Shown: positions 26,754 through 35,857 of the stretch, piece by piece
Position numbering within the stretch: the first letter of the stretch is position 1
How the letters are laid out: each line of letters begins with the position of its first letter
Source of the DNA: Alphaproteobacteria bacterium
GTDB taxonomy: Bacteria > Pseudomonadota > Alphaproteobacteria > SP197
NCBI GenBank assembly: GCA_016869675.1
Contig: VGDP01000009.1
Span: forward strand, 32,787 to 96,786
DNA: 64,000 nucleotides
Reading direction: 5' to 3'
Position numbers and translations under genes: made by a program
Notes under the pieces: generated by a model
The model's input: the letters and a program-made list of their open reading frames with translations, nothing else
Database searches by the model: none
Told to the model about the DNA's origin: nothing

Positions 26754-28220
26754 ATGGCCGAAGCATTCGCGAACGTCCCCGAGTACACGGTCGGCGAACT
26801 GTCGAACGTGCTGAAGCGCACGGTCGAGGACCGCTTCGGCCGCGTGCGCGTGCGCGGCGAGATCTCGGGTTTCAAGCGCCACACCTCGGGCCACCTCTAC
26901 TTCGCGCTCAAGGACACCGAGGGCAAGGCGGTGCTGGACGCCGCGTGCTTCCGCAACGTCGCCCAGCGCCTGGCGATCCGGCCCGAGGACGGGCTCGAGG
27001 TGGTCGCCACCGGGCGCATCACCACCTACGGCGAGCGGTCGAAGTACCAGATCATCGTCGAGGCGATGGAGGCGGCCGGCATCGGCGCCTGGCTCGCGCT
27101 GCTCGAGGACCGGCGGAAGAAGCTGGACGCCGAGGGCCTGTTCGACCCAACGCGCCGCAAACCGCTGCCCTTCCTGCCCGAGGTGATCGGCGTCGTCACC
27201 TCGCCGACCGGGGCGGTGATCCGCGACATCCTGCACCGGCTGGCCGACCGCTTCCCGCGCCGGGTCCTGGTCTGGCCGGTGCTGGTGCAGGGCGAGGGCG
27301 CGGCTCTGCAGGTGGCGCGCGCCATCGACGGCTTCAACGCCCTGGCGCCCGGCGGGCCCGTGTCGCGCCCCGATGTCATCATCGTGGCGCGCGGCGGCGG
27401 CTCGATCGAAGACCTATGGGCCTTCAACGAGGAGGTCGTGGTGCGCGCGGCCGCCGCCTCGGCCATCCCGCTGATCTCGGCCATCGGTCACGAGACTGAC
27501 ACGACCCTGATCGACTTCGCGGCAGATGTGCGCGCACCGACGCCCACGGCCGCGGCCGAGATGGCGGTGCCCGTGCGCGCCGAACTGGTGGGACGCACGC
27601 TCGACCTAGGTCGGCGCTTGGTGCTGGCGCTGGGTCGCGGGCTCGACCGTCGGCGTACCGAGGTCACGGGGCTGGGCCAGCGCCTGCCCGAACCGCAGCG
27701 CCTGGTCGAGGAACGCGCCCAGCGCCTGGATCACGCGCTCTCCGGCCTGCGCCGCGTGGTCGCGCTCTGGCTTGGCGAGCGCGGCCGCCGCCTGGCCATC
27801 GTCGCGGGGCACCTGCGCCACCCGCGCGAGGTGGTCGAGGCCAAGCGCGCGCGCCTGGCCGAGGCCGCCGGCGCGCTGCGGCCGCGCGACTTCGCCCGCG
27901 AACTCGGCCGCCGCCAGGACGAGATCGGCCGGCTGGGCGCCCGCATGGCGGACGCGCTGGGGCGCCGCCTGGAGCGCGCGGGCGAGCGCGTCGCGGTCCA
28001 GGCGCGGCTCCTGGACGGGCTCAGCTACCAGCAGGTGCTGGCGCGCGGCTTCGTGCTGGCGCGCGACCGCGCCGGGCAGCCAGTGATCAGCGCCGCCGCC
28101 GCGCCGCCCGGCACGGCCTTGACCCTGACCTTCCACGACGGCGAGCGCGCCGCGACCGTGGACGGCGCGCGCGCCGCGCGACCCCCCGGTGTGCCCAAGC
28201 CCCAGGGCACGCTGCTCTAA
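26754..28220 (+). CDS. xseA: exodeoxyribonuclease VII large subunit
   Basis: XseA with XseB degrades single-stranded DNA in both directions. The 488-residue protein has an OB-fold N-terminus (RVRGEISGFKRHTSGHLYFALKD), the catalytic core block DVIIVARGGGSIEDLWAFNEE, the ISAIGHETDTTLIDFAADVRAPTPTAAAE stretch, and a long Arg/Leu-rich coiled-coil. It ends in the usual short beta segment (VLARGFVLARDRAGQPV). The stop is TAA, one of the few genuine TAA terminators here. It overlaps by 4 nt the end of the acyltransferase gene on the other strand. Confidence 0.94.
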   Translation: MAEAFANVPEYTVGELSNVLKRTVEDRFGRVRVRGEISGFKRHTSGHLYFALKDTEGKAVLDAACFRNVAQRLAIRPEDGLEVVATGRITTYGERSKYQIIVEAMEAAGIGAWLALLEDRRKKLDAEGLFDPTRRKPLPFLPEVIGVVTSPTGAVIRDILHRLADRFPRRVLVWPVLVQGEGAALQVARAIDGFNALAPGGPVSRPDVIIVARGGGSIEDLWAFNEEVVVRAAAASAIPLISAIGHETDTTLIDFAADVRAPTPTAAAEMAVPVRAELVGRTLDLGRRLVLALGRGLDRRRTEVTGLGQRLPEPQRLVEERAQRLDHALSGLRRVVALWLGERGRRLAIVAGHLRHPREVVEAKRARLAEAAGALRPRDFARELGRRQDEIGRLGARMADALGRRLERAGERVAVQARLLDGLSYQQVLARGFVLARDRAGQPVISAAAAPPGTALTLTFHDGERAATVDGARAARPPGVPKPQGTLL

Positions 28221-29071
28221 TCCGGCCAGCGACGGTGGAGCCACAGCCAGTGGCCGGGGCGGGCGCGGATCCACGCCTCGAAGCGGGCGTTGATGGCGCC
28301 CAGCAGACCGATGACCGTGTCGTGGCCGGCGAGCGGTGCTTCGATGGTCACGCGGAAGCGCCCTTGCGGCTCGCGGTCGACGCGCGCGGGGATCACGGGC
28401 AGGCCGTAACGCAGCGCCAGCTCGGCCACGGCCGGAGCGGTCATGGCCGGGCGACCGAAGAACGGCACCGCGACGCCGTCGTTCATCTTCTGGTCGGCCA
28501 GGAGCGCGATGGCTTCGCCCGCCCGCACCGCCCGGATGAGTTCGCGCGCGGCGGCCGCGCCCTTGGGGTGGTAGGCGCCGCGCACCGCCGCGCGCCGGCG
28601 TTGGATCAGGCGTTCGATCAGCGGGTTGTTGGCCTGGCGGTAGACCAGGTGCAGTGGCAGGCCGAGCTGGCCGGCGGCGAGCGGCAGGATCTCCCAGTTG
28701 CCGTAGTGCGCCGAGACGAAGACGAGCGCCGTGCCGGCAGCGCGGGCGGCCTCCAGGTGCTGCAGTCCGTCGATGACCACCGGGCCATCGGCCGCGCGCG
28801 TGTCGATGGCGCTGAGGAACGGGTACTCGGCGACCGTGCGGCCCAGGTTGTCCCACATGGCGCGAACGGTGGTCGCTCGGCCCGCCTCGTCCAGGTCGGG
28901 CAGGGCGCGGCGCAGGTTGCGCCGCGCCACGCGGCTGACCGGCAGCCGCGGCCCAAAGAGCCGCGCGATGGCGCCACCGAGCGCGCTGGCGGTCCGGCAC
29001 GGCAGCACGCTGAGCAGCGCGAAGCCGGCCGCGACGAGCGCGGCCTCGAGGCCATAGCGCGTGCTCTTCAT
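28217..29071 (-). CDS. lipid A biosynthesis lauroyl/myristoyl acyltransferase (LpxL/HtrB family)
   Basis: The 284-residue membrane-anchored acyltransferase has the HX4E catalytic motif in VFVSAHYGNWEILPLA (about residue 120). Family blocks VYRQANNPLIERLIQRRR and ALLADQKMNDGVAVPFFGRPAMT are also present. It adds a secondary acyl chain to Kdo2-lipid IVA at the inner membrane. The ATG at 29071 overlaps the lpxK stop by 4 nt. It is the last gene of the msbA-DUF374-waaA-lpxK-lpxL transcript, which supports a lipid A role rather than another lysophospholipid acyltransferase. Confidence 0.9.
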   Translation of the reverse strand: MKSTRYGLEAALVAAGFALLSVLPCRTASALGGAIARLFGPRLPVSRVARRNLRRALPDLDEAGRATTVRAMWDNLGRTVAEYPFLSAIDTRAADGPVVIDGLQHLEAARAAGTALVFVSAHYGNWEILPLAAGQLGLPLHLVYRQANNPLIERLIQRRRAAVRGAYHPKGAAAARELIRAVRAGEAIALLADQKMNDGVAVPFFGRPAMTAPAVAELALRYGLPVIPARVDREPQGRFRVTIEAPLAGHDTVIGLLGAINARFEAWIRARPGHWLWLHRRWPD

Positions 29072-30024
29072 GGGCTGGGCCGGGCGAGCAGGTGATCGAG
29101 CGCCGCTTCGTCGTGCCAGCGAAGCGTGACGGGGACAGGCGTCACCATGACGCGCGCGTCCTCGGGCAGGCGCACCCAGTCCTTCTCGGTGGTCACGGGT
29201 CGGGCGCCCAGCCGCGCCGCGTCCTCGACCAGGGTCATGATCTGGTCGACCGTGTAGACGTGATGGTCCGGGAACGCGCGGGTCGCGTCCAGGGTCACGC
29301 CGAGCCGGCGCAGCATGGCGAAGAACTTCTCGGGCCGACCGATCCCGGCGAAGGCGAACACCGGGGCGCCTGCCAGGTCATCCAGGTCGGCCGCCGGTTC
29401 GATCGACGCGCGCAGCACGGCGCCGGCGAAGCCGGCCGGCGTGCCATCGCCGTCGATCACGACGAGCGCATCGGCGCGCGCGAGCGCCCGCGCCACCGGT
29501 TCGCGCAGCGGCCCGGCGGGGATGACGCGGCCGTTGCCAAAGCGGTAGCCGCCGTCGATCACCAGGAGACTGAGGTCCTTGACGACCGCCGGGTCCTGGA
29601 ACCCGTCGTCGAGGATCACGAGCGCGGCGCCCGCGGCCGCCGCGGCCGCGACGCCCGCGCGGCGGTCGCGCGCGATCCAGGCGGGTGCTGCGCGCGCCAG
29701 CAGGAGCGCCTCGTCGCCGACGGCGCGGGCGTCGTGGCGGCCCGGGTCGACGCGCAGGGGTCCGCGCTGGCACCCGCCGTAGCCGCGCCCCAGCACGTGC
29801 ACGGCGCGCCCCCGCGCGGCCAGGCGCCGGGCCAGCGCGAGCGCCACGGGCGTCTTGCCCGCGCCACCCGCCACCACGTTGCCGACGCACACCACCGGCA
29901 CCGGCGCGCGCCACGGCCGGGTCAGCGCCCAGCGCAGCCGGCCGGCGCCGGCGTAGAGCGCGGCGGCCGGCGCCAGCAGCCGCACGGCCGCGCCGTCGTG
30001 ACGCCAGAAGTCAGGGGCGCGCAT
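29068..30024 (-). CDS. lpxK: tetraacyldisaccharide 4'-kinase
   Basis: LpxK phosphorylates the 4' position of lipid A disaccharide. The 318-residue P-loop protein has a membrane-associated N-terminus, the Walker A region GNVVAGGAGKTPVALALA (about residues 48-65), HVLGRGYGG, the Walker B-like VILDDGFQDPAVVKDL and the C-terminal TTEKDWVRL. All are intact. It overlaps waaA by 14 nt and lpxL by 4 nt, within the coupled lipid A operon. Confidence 0.94.
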   Translation of the reverse strand: MRAPDFWRHDGAAVRLLAPAAALYAGAGRLRWALTRPWRAPVPVVCVGNVVAGGAGKTPVALALARRLAARGRAVHVLGRGYGGCQRGPLRVDPGRHDARAVGDEALLLARAAPAWIARDRRAGVAAAAAAGAALVILDDGFQDPAVVKDLSLLVIDGGYRFGNGRVIPAGPLREPVARALARADALVVIDGDGTPAGFAGAVLRASIEPAADLDDLAGAPVFAFAGIGRPEKFFAMLRRLGVTLDATRAFPDHHVYTVDQIMTLVEDAARLGARPVTTEKDWVRLPEDARVMVTPVPVTLRWHDEAALDHLLARPSP

Positions 30025-31291
30025 CGTCGGTCATGGCGTCGATGAGCGGCTCGATCACCGCCATCGCGGCATCCAGCGCGCCGGCCCCGGCGTGGGCGGT
30101 CAATTCCGCCGCGCCACCCCAGCGCGCCGCGAACACGGGATCGAGCAGCAAGTGCACCAGCGCGCCGGCTAGGTCCTCGGCGTCGTTCACGCGGGCGCCG
30201 CCGCCCGCCTCCGTCAAGCCGCGCGCGAGTTCGGCGAAGTTGTCCATGTGCGGGCCGAACAGCACCGGCCGACCGAGCCGCGCGGGTTCCAGCGGGTTGT
30301 GCCCGCCGTGGCGGATCAGCGAGCCACCGACTAAGGCGACGCGCGCCAAGCGGTAGAACAGACCGAGCTCGCCCAGCGTATCGGCCACGTAGACCGCGCC
30401 GTCCGGCCCCTCGCCCGCGCCGCGCCGCCGCGTCGCTAGGCCGTGGTCGGCGACGAGTCGCGCGACGGCCGCGCCGCGCTCCGGGTGGCGCGGCACCACG
30501 ATGGTCAGGAGTCCCGGGATGTGGGGCGATGCGCGGACATGCGCGTTCGCGATCATCGCCTCCTCGCCCTCGTGGGTGCTGGCCGCGACCCACACTGCGC
30601 GCCCGGCCGTCGCCCGTTCCAGATCGGCGAGCGCGCGTTCGTCGCAGGGCAGCGGCGGCGCCGCGGCCTTCAGGTTGCCCACCGCCTGGACCGCCGGCGC
30701 GCCGAGGCGCTGGAACCGCTGAGCATCCGCGCGGCTTTGCGCGAGCACGGCCCAGAACGCGCCCAGCACCGCGCGCGCGGTGCCTGGCGCCCACGACCAG
30801 CGGTGGAACGAGCGCTGCGACAGCCGTGCGTTGACCACCACGGCGGGAACCCCACGGGCGCGCAGGGCCGTGAGCGTGATGGGCCACAGCTCGGATTCGA
30901 CCCACAACGCGAGACCGGGCCGCCAGTGTTCGAGGAAGCGCACGACCGCGCCCGGCAGGTCGAGCGGCGCGAACTGGTGCAGCGCGCCCTGGGGCAACAG
31001 TTCCGCCAGCAGCCGGGCCGAGGTCACCGTGCCGCTGGTGACGAGCACCGTGCACGCCGGCCGGCGCGCGCGGCAGCGTTCGATCAGCGGCAGGACCGAA
31101 AGCGATTCGCCGACGCTGGCGGCGTGGACCCAGATCAGCGGCCCAGTTGGGCGGGCGCTTCCGGCTTGGCCCAGGCGCTCGGCCACGCGCGCCGGGTCCT
31201 CCTTGCCCTGGCGCTGGCGGCGGCGCAGCAGGACCGGCGCGAGGGGCGCGGCGAGATGCGCGCCGGCGCGGTAGAGCGAAAGCCCGATCAC
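30011..31291 (-). CDS. waaA: 3-deoxy-D-manno-octulosonic acid transferase
   Basis: WaaA (KdtA) transfers Kdo from CMP-Kdo to lipid IVA. The 426-residue GT-B enzyme has an N-terminal membrane anchor, the acceptor block LIWVHAASVGESLSVLPLIE with the catalytic Glu, TVTSARLLAELLPQGALHQFAPLD, WVAASTHEGEEAMI, and late donor-site residues in GHNPLEPARLGRPVLFGPHM. The start is GTG 31291, overlapping the DUF374 gene stop by 4 nt. Numbers of Kdo added cannot be judged from sequence. Confidence 0.93.
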   Translation of the reverse strand: MIGLSLYRAGAHLAAPLAPVLLRRRQRQGKEDPARVAERLGQAGSARPTGPLIWVHAASVGESLSVLPLIERCRARRPACTVLVTSGTVTSARLLAELLPQGALHQFAPLDLPGAVVRFLEHWRPGLALWVESELWPITLTALRARGVPAVVVNARLSQRSFHRWSWAPGTARAVLGAFWAVLAQSRADAQRFQRLGAPAVQAVGNLKAAAPPLPCDERALADLERATAGRAVWVAASTHEGEEAMIANAHVRASPHIPGLLTIVVPRHPERGAAVARLVADHGLATRRRGAGEGPDGAVYVADTLGELGLFYRLARVALVGGSLIRHGGHNPLEPARLGRPVLFGPHMDNFAELARGLTEAGGGARVNDAEDLAGALVHLLLDPVFAARWGGAAELTAHAGAGALDAAMAVIEPLIDAMTDDARP

Positions 31292-32004
31292 GCGCCGGCG
31301 CGGGCGGGCGGGGGTGCCGGCTCAATGGTCGGCGCTCCCAGCCGGCGGTCGGCCTCGGCGGTGATCGCGTTCAACCGGTCCTCGACCGTGCGGCGCGCCG
31401 CCTCGACCGCTGCCGGGTCGGCGTCGCGCGGCACGCGCACCGGCTCGCCCACAATCCACACGCCGCGGCCGAAGGGCAGAGGCACCACGAAGCGGTCCCA
31501 GCTCCGCATGACCAGGCGGCGCGAGCAGGCGTACGACACCGGCACGATCGCGCGGCCCGACAAGCGCGCCAGATCGACGACGGCGCCGGCGACGCGCATG
31601 CGCGGCCCGCGCGGCCCGTCGGGCGTGACCGCGACGGTGACGCCGCCCGCCAGCGTGCGCAGAAGCGCGCGGAAGGCCGCCGTGCCGCCGCGCGTGGTCG
31701 AGCCGACGATGGCGTGATGCCCGAAACGGCCGATGGCGCGTGCGATCAGCCGGCCGTCTGCGTGGTCCGAGATCAGCATGCCGATCGGCCGGCCGCGCGG
31801 CCACAGCAGCGGCATCATCAGCATGCGGCCGTGCCAGAACGCACCGATCGCCGGCTCGTCCACGTCGCGGAACCACGCCAGGGTCGCCTGGTTGACGGTC
31901 TCCCAGCGGCCGGTGGCGCGCACGAGCCGGATGTAGCCGGCGATCAGCCGCCGGAGCAGCGCCTGCGCCGGCCCCGAGCGCAGCGTGCGCTTGAACGGCG
32001 TCAT
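31288..32004 (-). CDS. lysophospholipid acyltransferase family protein (DUF374)
   Basis: The 238-residue protein matches DUF374, which usually lies beside waaA and msbA in alphaproteobacteria. Visible family blocks are FWHGRMLMMPLLWP, LISDHADGRLIARAIGRFG, VAVTPDGPRGPRM and GRAIVPVSYACSRR. The HX4D-like and PDGPRG elements suggest a PlsC-like acyltransferase fold acting at the inner membrane. The reaction is not established. It overlaps msbA and waaA by 4 nt each. Confidence 0.88.
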   Translation of the reverse strand: MTPFKRTLRSGPAQALLRRLIAGYIRLVRATGRWETVNQATLAWFRDVDEPAIGAFWHGRMLMMPLLWPRGRPIGMLISDHADGRLIARAIGRFGHHAIVGSTTRGGTAAFRALLRTLAGGVTVAVTPDGPRGPRMRVAGAVVDLARLSGRAIVPVSYACSRRLVMRSWDRFVVPLPFGRGVWIVGEPVRVPRDADPAAVEAARRTVEDRLNAITAEADRRLGAPTIEPAPPPARAGA

Positions 32005-33785
32005 GCCCCCGCGCGCGCGATGGCACGTCCATCGTCCTCGATGTCGCGCAGATCGCGCGCATACAGCCGGGCGTAGACGCCGCCGCGCGCGATCAGCTCG
32101 GCGTGGGTGCCGCGCTCGACGATGCGGCCGCCGTCCATGACCAGGATGGCGTCGGCGCCCAACACAGTGGCCAGCCGATGCGCGATGACGATGGTCGTAC
32201 GGCCGGTACGCAGTCGATCGAGGGCGGCGCGTACCGCCTGTTCGGATTCCGAATCGAGCGCGCTGGTCGCCTCGTCCAACAGCAGGATCGGCGCGTCGCG
32301 CAGCATGGCGCGCGCGATGGCGATGCGCTGGCGCTGGCCGCCCGACAGCGCGGCACCTTGTTCGCCCACCACGGTGTCGTAGCCGGCGGGCAGCGCCATG
32401 ATGAAATCATGCGCGGCGGCGGCGCGCACGGCGGCTTCGACTTCGCTCTCGCCCGCCCCCGGCCGGCCATAGAGGATGTTGGCGCGCACCGTGTCGTTGA
32501 ACAGGCTCGCCTCCTGGCTGACCAGCGCGATGGCGCCGCGCAACGAGGCGAGCGTCATGCCGCGCACGTCCTGGCCATCAATGGTCACCGCGCCCCGGTC
32601 CGCGTCGTAGAATCGCGGGATCAGGTTGAGCACCGTCGACTTGCCGGCACCCGAAGGGCCCACCAGGGCGACGGTACGCCCGGCCGGCACCTCGAACGTC
32701 ACGCCCTTGAGCGCTGGGCGGTCGCCATAGGCGAACCGCACGTCCTCGAAGCGAACGACGCCGCGCGCCACGCGCAAGGGCCGGGCGTCCGCGCGCTCGG
32801 CGATCGCGGGCGCGCGGTCCAGCAGCGCGAACAGCCGTTCCGCCGCCGCCAGGCCTTCCTGCAGGTGGGCGTTCAGGTTGGCGATCGACTTGAGCGGCTG
32901 GTAAGCGAGCAGCAGCGCCGTGATGAACGAGAAGAACGCCCCCGGCGTGGTTGCGCCGCCGATCACCTGCCAGCCGCCGTAGAGCACGACGACCGCGATC
33001 GCGAGACCGCCGAGGGTTTCCATGATCGGACTGGCGATCGCCTTCACCCGGAGCGCCTTGGTGATGCGCTGGAAGAGTTCGTCGGAGAGGGCGGCGGCCC
33101 GCGCGGATTCGCGCGTCTCCATGCCGTAGGCCCTGATCGTGCGTATGCCTTGGATCGTCTCGGCCAGGAACGCGCTGAACCGCCCGACCGTGTCGTACGC
33201 CCGGCTGGAGGCGCGCCGCGTGCGTCGGCCGATGCGCACGATCGGGGCGAGGGCAAGCGGGAACGCGAAGAAGCTGACCGATGCTAGCAGCCAGTCCTGG
33301 TAGAACATGAGCGCGACGAGAGCGATGACCGTGAGGGTGTCCTTGACCAGGCCGGTCAGGGCGGTTGAAACGGCCGCGCGCACGAAGTTTGCGTCGTTGG
33401 TGAAGCGGGCGACCAGTTCGCCGCTGGGGGTCGCGTGGAAGAACGGGAGGTCGAGGCGCACGAGATGAGCGTAGAGCCTGGCCTGGAGATCGGCGACGAT
33501 GCGCTGGCCCACGTGGTTGAGCAGCACCGTCTCGGCGAACCCGGCGATGCCCTTGACCACGAACAGGCCGACGACCAGGGCGGTGACCAGCACCAGAAGA
33601 TCGCGGTTGCGCGCGACGAAGATCTCGTTGAGCACCGGCTCCATCAGCCAGGCGTAGCCGGCAGTCGCGCCGGCGCTGATCGCCATGCAGAGCGCGGCGA
33701 TGGTGAGCCGGCCAACGTGCGGCCTGACCTCGGTGCGCACGAGCCTCTGCACCAGCGATCGTCCGCCTGCGCGTCGTCGCGTCAC
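32001..33785 (-). CDS. msbA: lipid A export ATP-binding/permease protein
   Basis: MsbA flips lipid A-core across the inner membrane. The 594-residue half-transporter has six membrane helices (about residues 20-310), Walker A GPSGAGKSTVLNLI, signature ALSGGQRQRIAIARAM, Walker B ILLLDEATSALD and H-loop IVIAHRLATV. GTG 33785 is taken as start, because GGAGGA lies 10 nt before it and the in-frame ATG at 33851 would overlap the divergent methyltransferase start. It heads the five-gene lipid A operon, and the 64-nt gap before 33850 must hold both promoters. Confidence 0.92.
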   Translation of the reverse strand: MTRRRAGGRSLVQRLVRTEVRPHVGRLTIAALCMAISAGATAGYAWLMEPVLNEIFVARNRDLLVLVTALVVGLFVVKGIAGFAETVLLNHVGQRIVADLQARLYAHLVRLDLPFFHATPSGELVARFTNDANFVRAAVSTALTGLVKDTLTVIALVALMFYQDWLLASVSFFAFPLALAPIVRIGRRTRRASSRAYDTVGRFSAFLAETIQGIRTIRAYGMETRESARAAALSDELFQRITKALRVKAIASPIMETLGGLAIAVVVLYGGWQVIGGATTPGAFFSFITALLLAYQPLKSIANLNAHLQEGLAAAERLFALLDRAPAIAERADARPLRVARGVVRFEDVRFAYGDRPALKGVTFEVPAGRTVALVGPSGAGKSTVLNLIPRFYDADRGAVTIDGQDVRGMTLASLRGAIALVSQEASLFNDTVRANILYGRPGAGESEVEAAVRAAAAHDFIMALPAGYDTVVGEQGAALSGGQRQRIAIARAMLRDAPILLLDEATSALDSESEQAVRAALDRLRTGRTTIVIAHRLATVLGADAILVMDGGRIVERGTHAELIARGGVYARLYARDLRDIEDDGRAIARAGA

Positions 33786-33849
33786 GTCCGTGGAATCCTC
33801 CGGCAATCGGGAGGCAACGGTATCACGGCGGTCCGGAGCCGACCAACGC

Positions 33850-34491
33850 ATGGCTGAGGCGGGCGACCAACGGCGCCGCTGGTCGAAGTACTACACGGCC
33901 AAGCGCATCGGCCAGCAGTGGCTGCAGGTCGACCTGCTGAACGGGCTGCCGGGCACGCGCGTGATCGAGATCGGCCCCTATCTGGGCCTGGTCACCGCGA
34001 TGCTGGCGCACGCGGGCTACGACGTGACGATGCTGGATCACGGCCCGCGCCGGTTCGCGCGCCCAGCCACGCCGCATATCGAAGCGGACCTCTTGACGCT
34101 GGAGCCCGCGCGCGTCCAGGGCTTCGACACCATCCTCTGCTGCGAGACGCTGGAACACCTGCCGTGGGGTAGCGTACCGGCCGTGCTGGCCACGCTGCAC
34201 GGCTCGGGCGCCCGGCACCTCGTCGTCTCGGTGCCCTACGAGGCGTTCCAGATCGGCCTGTCGTTCTACGCGAACCGGCACCACGCGGAGCACGCGCTGC
34301 AGGTCAAGAAGCTGCGCTTCCTGCGCCGCTTCCGCCCTCTGCCCGACGGCGGCCATCAGTGGGAGATCGGCTACCGCGGCCATTCCCTGCGTGGGTGGGA
34401 ACGGACCTTGACCTGCGCCGGCTGGCGCATCGCGCGGCGCGCCTTCACGCACCCGTGCCGGTCCGTGTTCCACGTGGTGCAGCGGCGCTGA
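33850..34491 (+). CDS. class I SAM-dependent methyltransferase
   Basis: The 213-residue protein has SAM motif I RVIEIGPYLGLVTAMLA (about residues 38-54), the acidic residue of motif II in YDVTMLDHGP, and the motif IV-like FDTILCCETLEHLPWG. No domain reveals the substrate. A basic N-terminus (QRRRWSKYYTAKRIG) precedes the fold. ATG 33850 starts it, 64 nt from the msbA start on the other strand. It converges with pmbA, with only 8 nt between the stop codons. Confidence 0.8.
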   Translation: MAEAGDQRRRWSKYYTAKRIGQQWLQVDLLNGLPGTRVIEIGPYLGLVTAMLAHAGYDVTMLDHGPRRFARPATPHIEADLLTLEPARVQGFDTILCCETLEHLPWGSVPAVLATLHGSGARHLVVSVPYEAFQIGLSFYANRHHAEHALQVKKLRFLRRFRPLPDGGHQWEIGYRGHSLRGWERTLTCAGWRIARRAFTHPCRSVFHVVQRR

Positions 34492-34499
34492 GCCGATCT

Positions 34500-35819
34500 C
34501 TACCGTCCCGCCACCGTCATGCCGTCGACGCGCAACGTCGGCGCGTCGACGCCGTAGCGGAACGTCAGGTCGTTGGCCGGCGTGGCGTGCCGGAACATCT
34601 CGCGCAGATTGCCGGCGATGGTGACCTCGCTGACCGGGTGGGTCAGCTGTCCCTGCTCGATGCGGAAGCCCACGGCGCCCCGGCTGTAGTCGCCAGTCAC
34701 GCCGTTGATCCCCATGCCGATCAGCTCGGTGACGTAGAACCCGTCGGCGATGTCGGCCATGAGCGCGGCGGGCGTGGCCGAACCCGGCTTCAGGTAGAGA
34801 TTGGCGACGGCGCCGCCGGGCGCGTGCCCCGTGGTGCGCTGGCCCAACTGGCGTGCCGAGCGGCAATCGAGCAGCCAGGTCGAGAGCACGCCGTCCTCGA
34901 CGATGGCCCGGCGGGTCGTCGCCACGCCTTCGCGATCGAAGGGGCGCGAACGCAGCCCACGCTTGCGGTGCGGATCGTCGACGATGCGCGTGCCGGCGGC
35001 GAACACCCGCTGGCCGAGCTTGTCCTTCAGGAAGCTGGTGCCGCGCGCGATCGCCGGGCCCGCGATGGCCGAGGCCAAGTGCGAGAGCATGCCGCGCGAA
35101 ACGCGTGGGTCGTAGATGATCGGGGCCTTGGCGGTCGCCATCGGGCGCGCGCCGAGCCGGCGCACCGCGCGTTCCCCGGCGCCGCGGCCCAGGGCGACCG
35201 GATCGGGCAGATCGGCGGCGAAGCGCACGGCGACGTGATCGTAATCACGCTCCATGGCGTCCGCAGGGCCGGCCAGCACGGAGACGCCGAACGATGTGGT
35301 CGTGCCGGTGCCGGTGCCGGCGAAGCCGTTGCTCGCTACCATGGCGAAGCGGTGCCGGCTCCAACCCGCGTCGGCGCCTTCGGAGTTGGAGACGCCGGGG
35401 ACCGCGCGCGCGGCGTCCTCGGCCGCCGTGGCGAGCGCGGTCAGGCGTTCGGGCGTGGGCTCGACGGGGTCGTCGAGATCGAGGTCGGGCCAGGCGCGCG
35501 CCAAGTCCTCCGGCTCGGCCAGGCCGGCGTAGGGGTCCTCGGGCGCGGCGCGCGCCATGGCCAGCGCCCGCTCGACCACGTCCGCGAGCGCGTTCGCGCC
35601 GAGATCGGTGGACGAGACATGGGCGCTCCGCTTGCCGACGAACACGCGCAGGCCCAGGTCGCGCCCCTCCGATCGCTCCACGCCCTCGAGCGAACCGAGC
35701 CGGCGCGCTATGGAGACGGAGATCGCATCGGTCAGCGTGGCGTCGGCCGCGTCGGCTCCGGCGCGACGCGCGCGGCCGATCACGTCATGGAGCCGGTCAA
35801 GGTCGTTGCTGTCCGTCAT
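34500..35819 (-). CDS. pmbA: TldD/PmbA family metalloprotease component (PmbA/TldE)
   Basis: PmbA (TldE) pairs with TldD to form a heterodimeric zinc protease that degrades unfolded peptides and, in E. coli, matures microcin B17. The 439-residue protein has the TldE order SEGRDLGLRVFVGKRSAHVSST, SNSEGADAGWSRHRFAM, RPFDREGVATTRRAIVEDG, TGHAPGGAVANLY and GINGVTGDYSRGAVGF. The partner tldD is encoded at 46.9 kb in the same window, an unusual closeness of the two. ATG 35819 opens with MTDSNDLDRLHD. Confidence 0.92.
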   Translation of the reverse strand: MTDSNDLDRLHDVIGRARRAGADAADATLTDAISVSIARRLGSLEGVERSEGRDLGLRVFVGKRSAHVSSTDLGANALADVVERALAMARAAPEDPYAGLAEPEDLARAWPDLDLDDPVEPTPERLTALATAAEDAARAVPGVSNSEGADAGWSRHRFAMVASNGFAGTGTGTTTSFGVSVLAGPADAMERDYDHVAVRFAADLPDPVALGRGAGERAVRRLGARPMATAKAPIIYDPRVSRGMLSHLASAIAGPAIARGTSFLKDKLGQRVFAAGTRIVDDPHRKRGLRSRPFDREGVATTRRAIVEDGVLSTWLLDCRSARQLGQRTTGHAPGGAVANLYLKPGSATPAALMADIADGFYVTELIGMGINGVTGDYSRGAVGFRIEQGQLTHPVSEVTIAGNLREMFRHATPANDLTFRYGVDAPTLRVDGMTVAGR

Positions 35820-35857
35820 GGCCTCTAGATAGGCGGATCGTCGGTGCCACGCCAGCC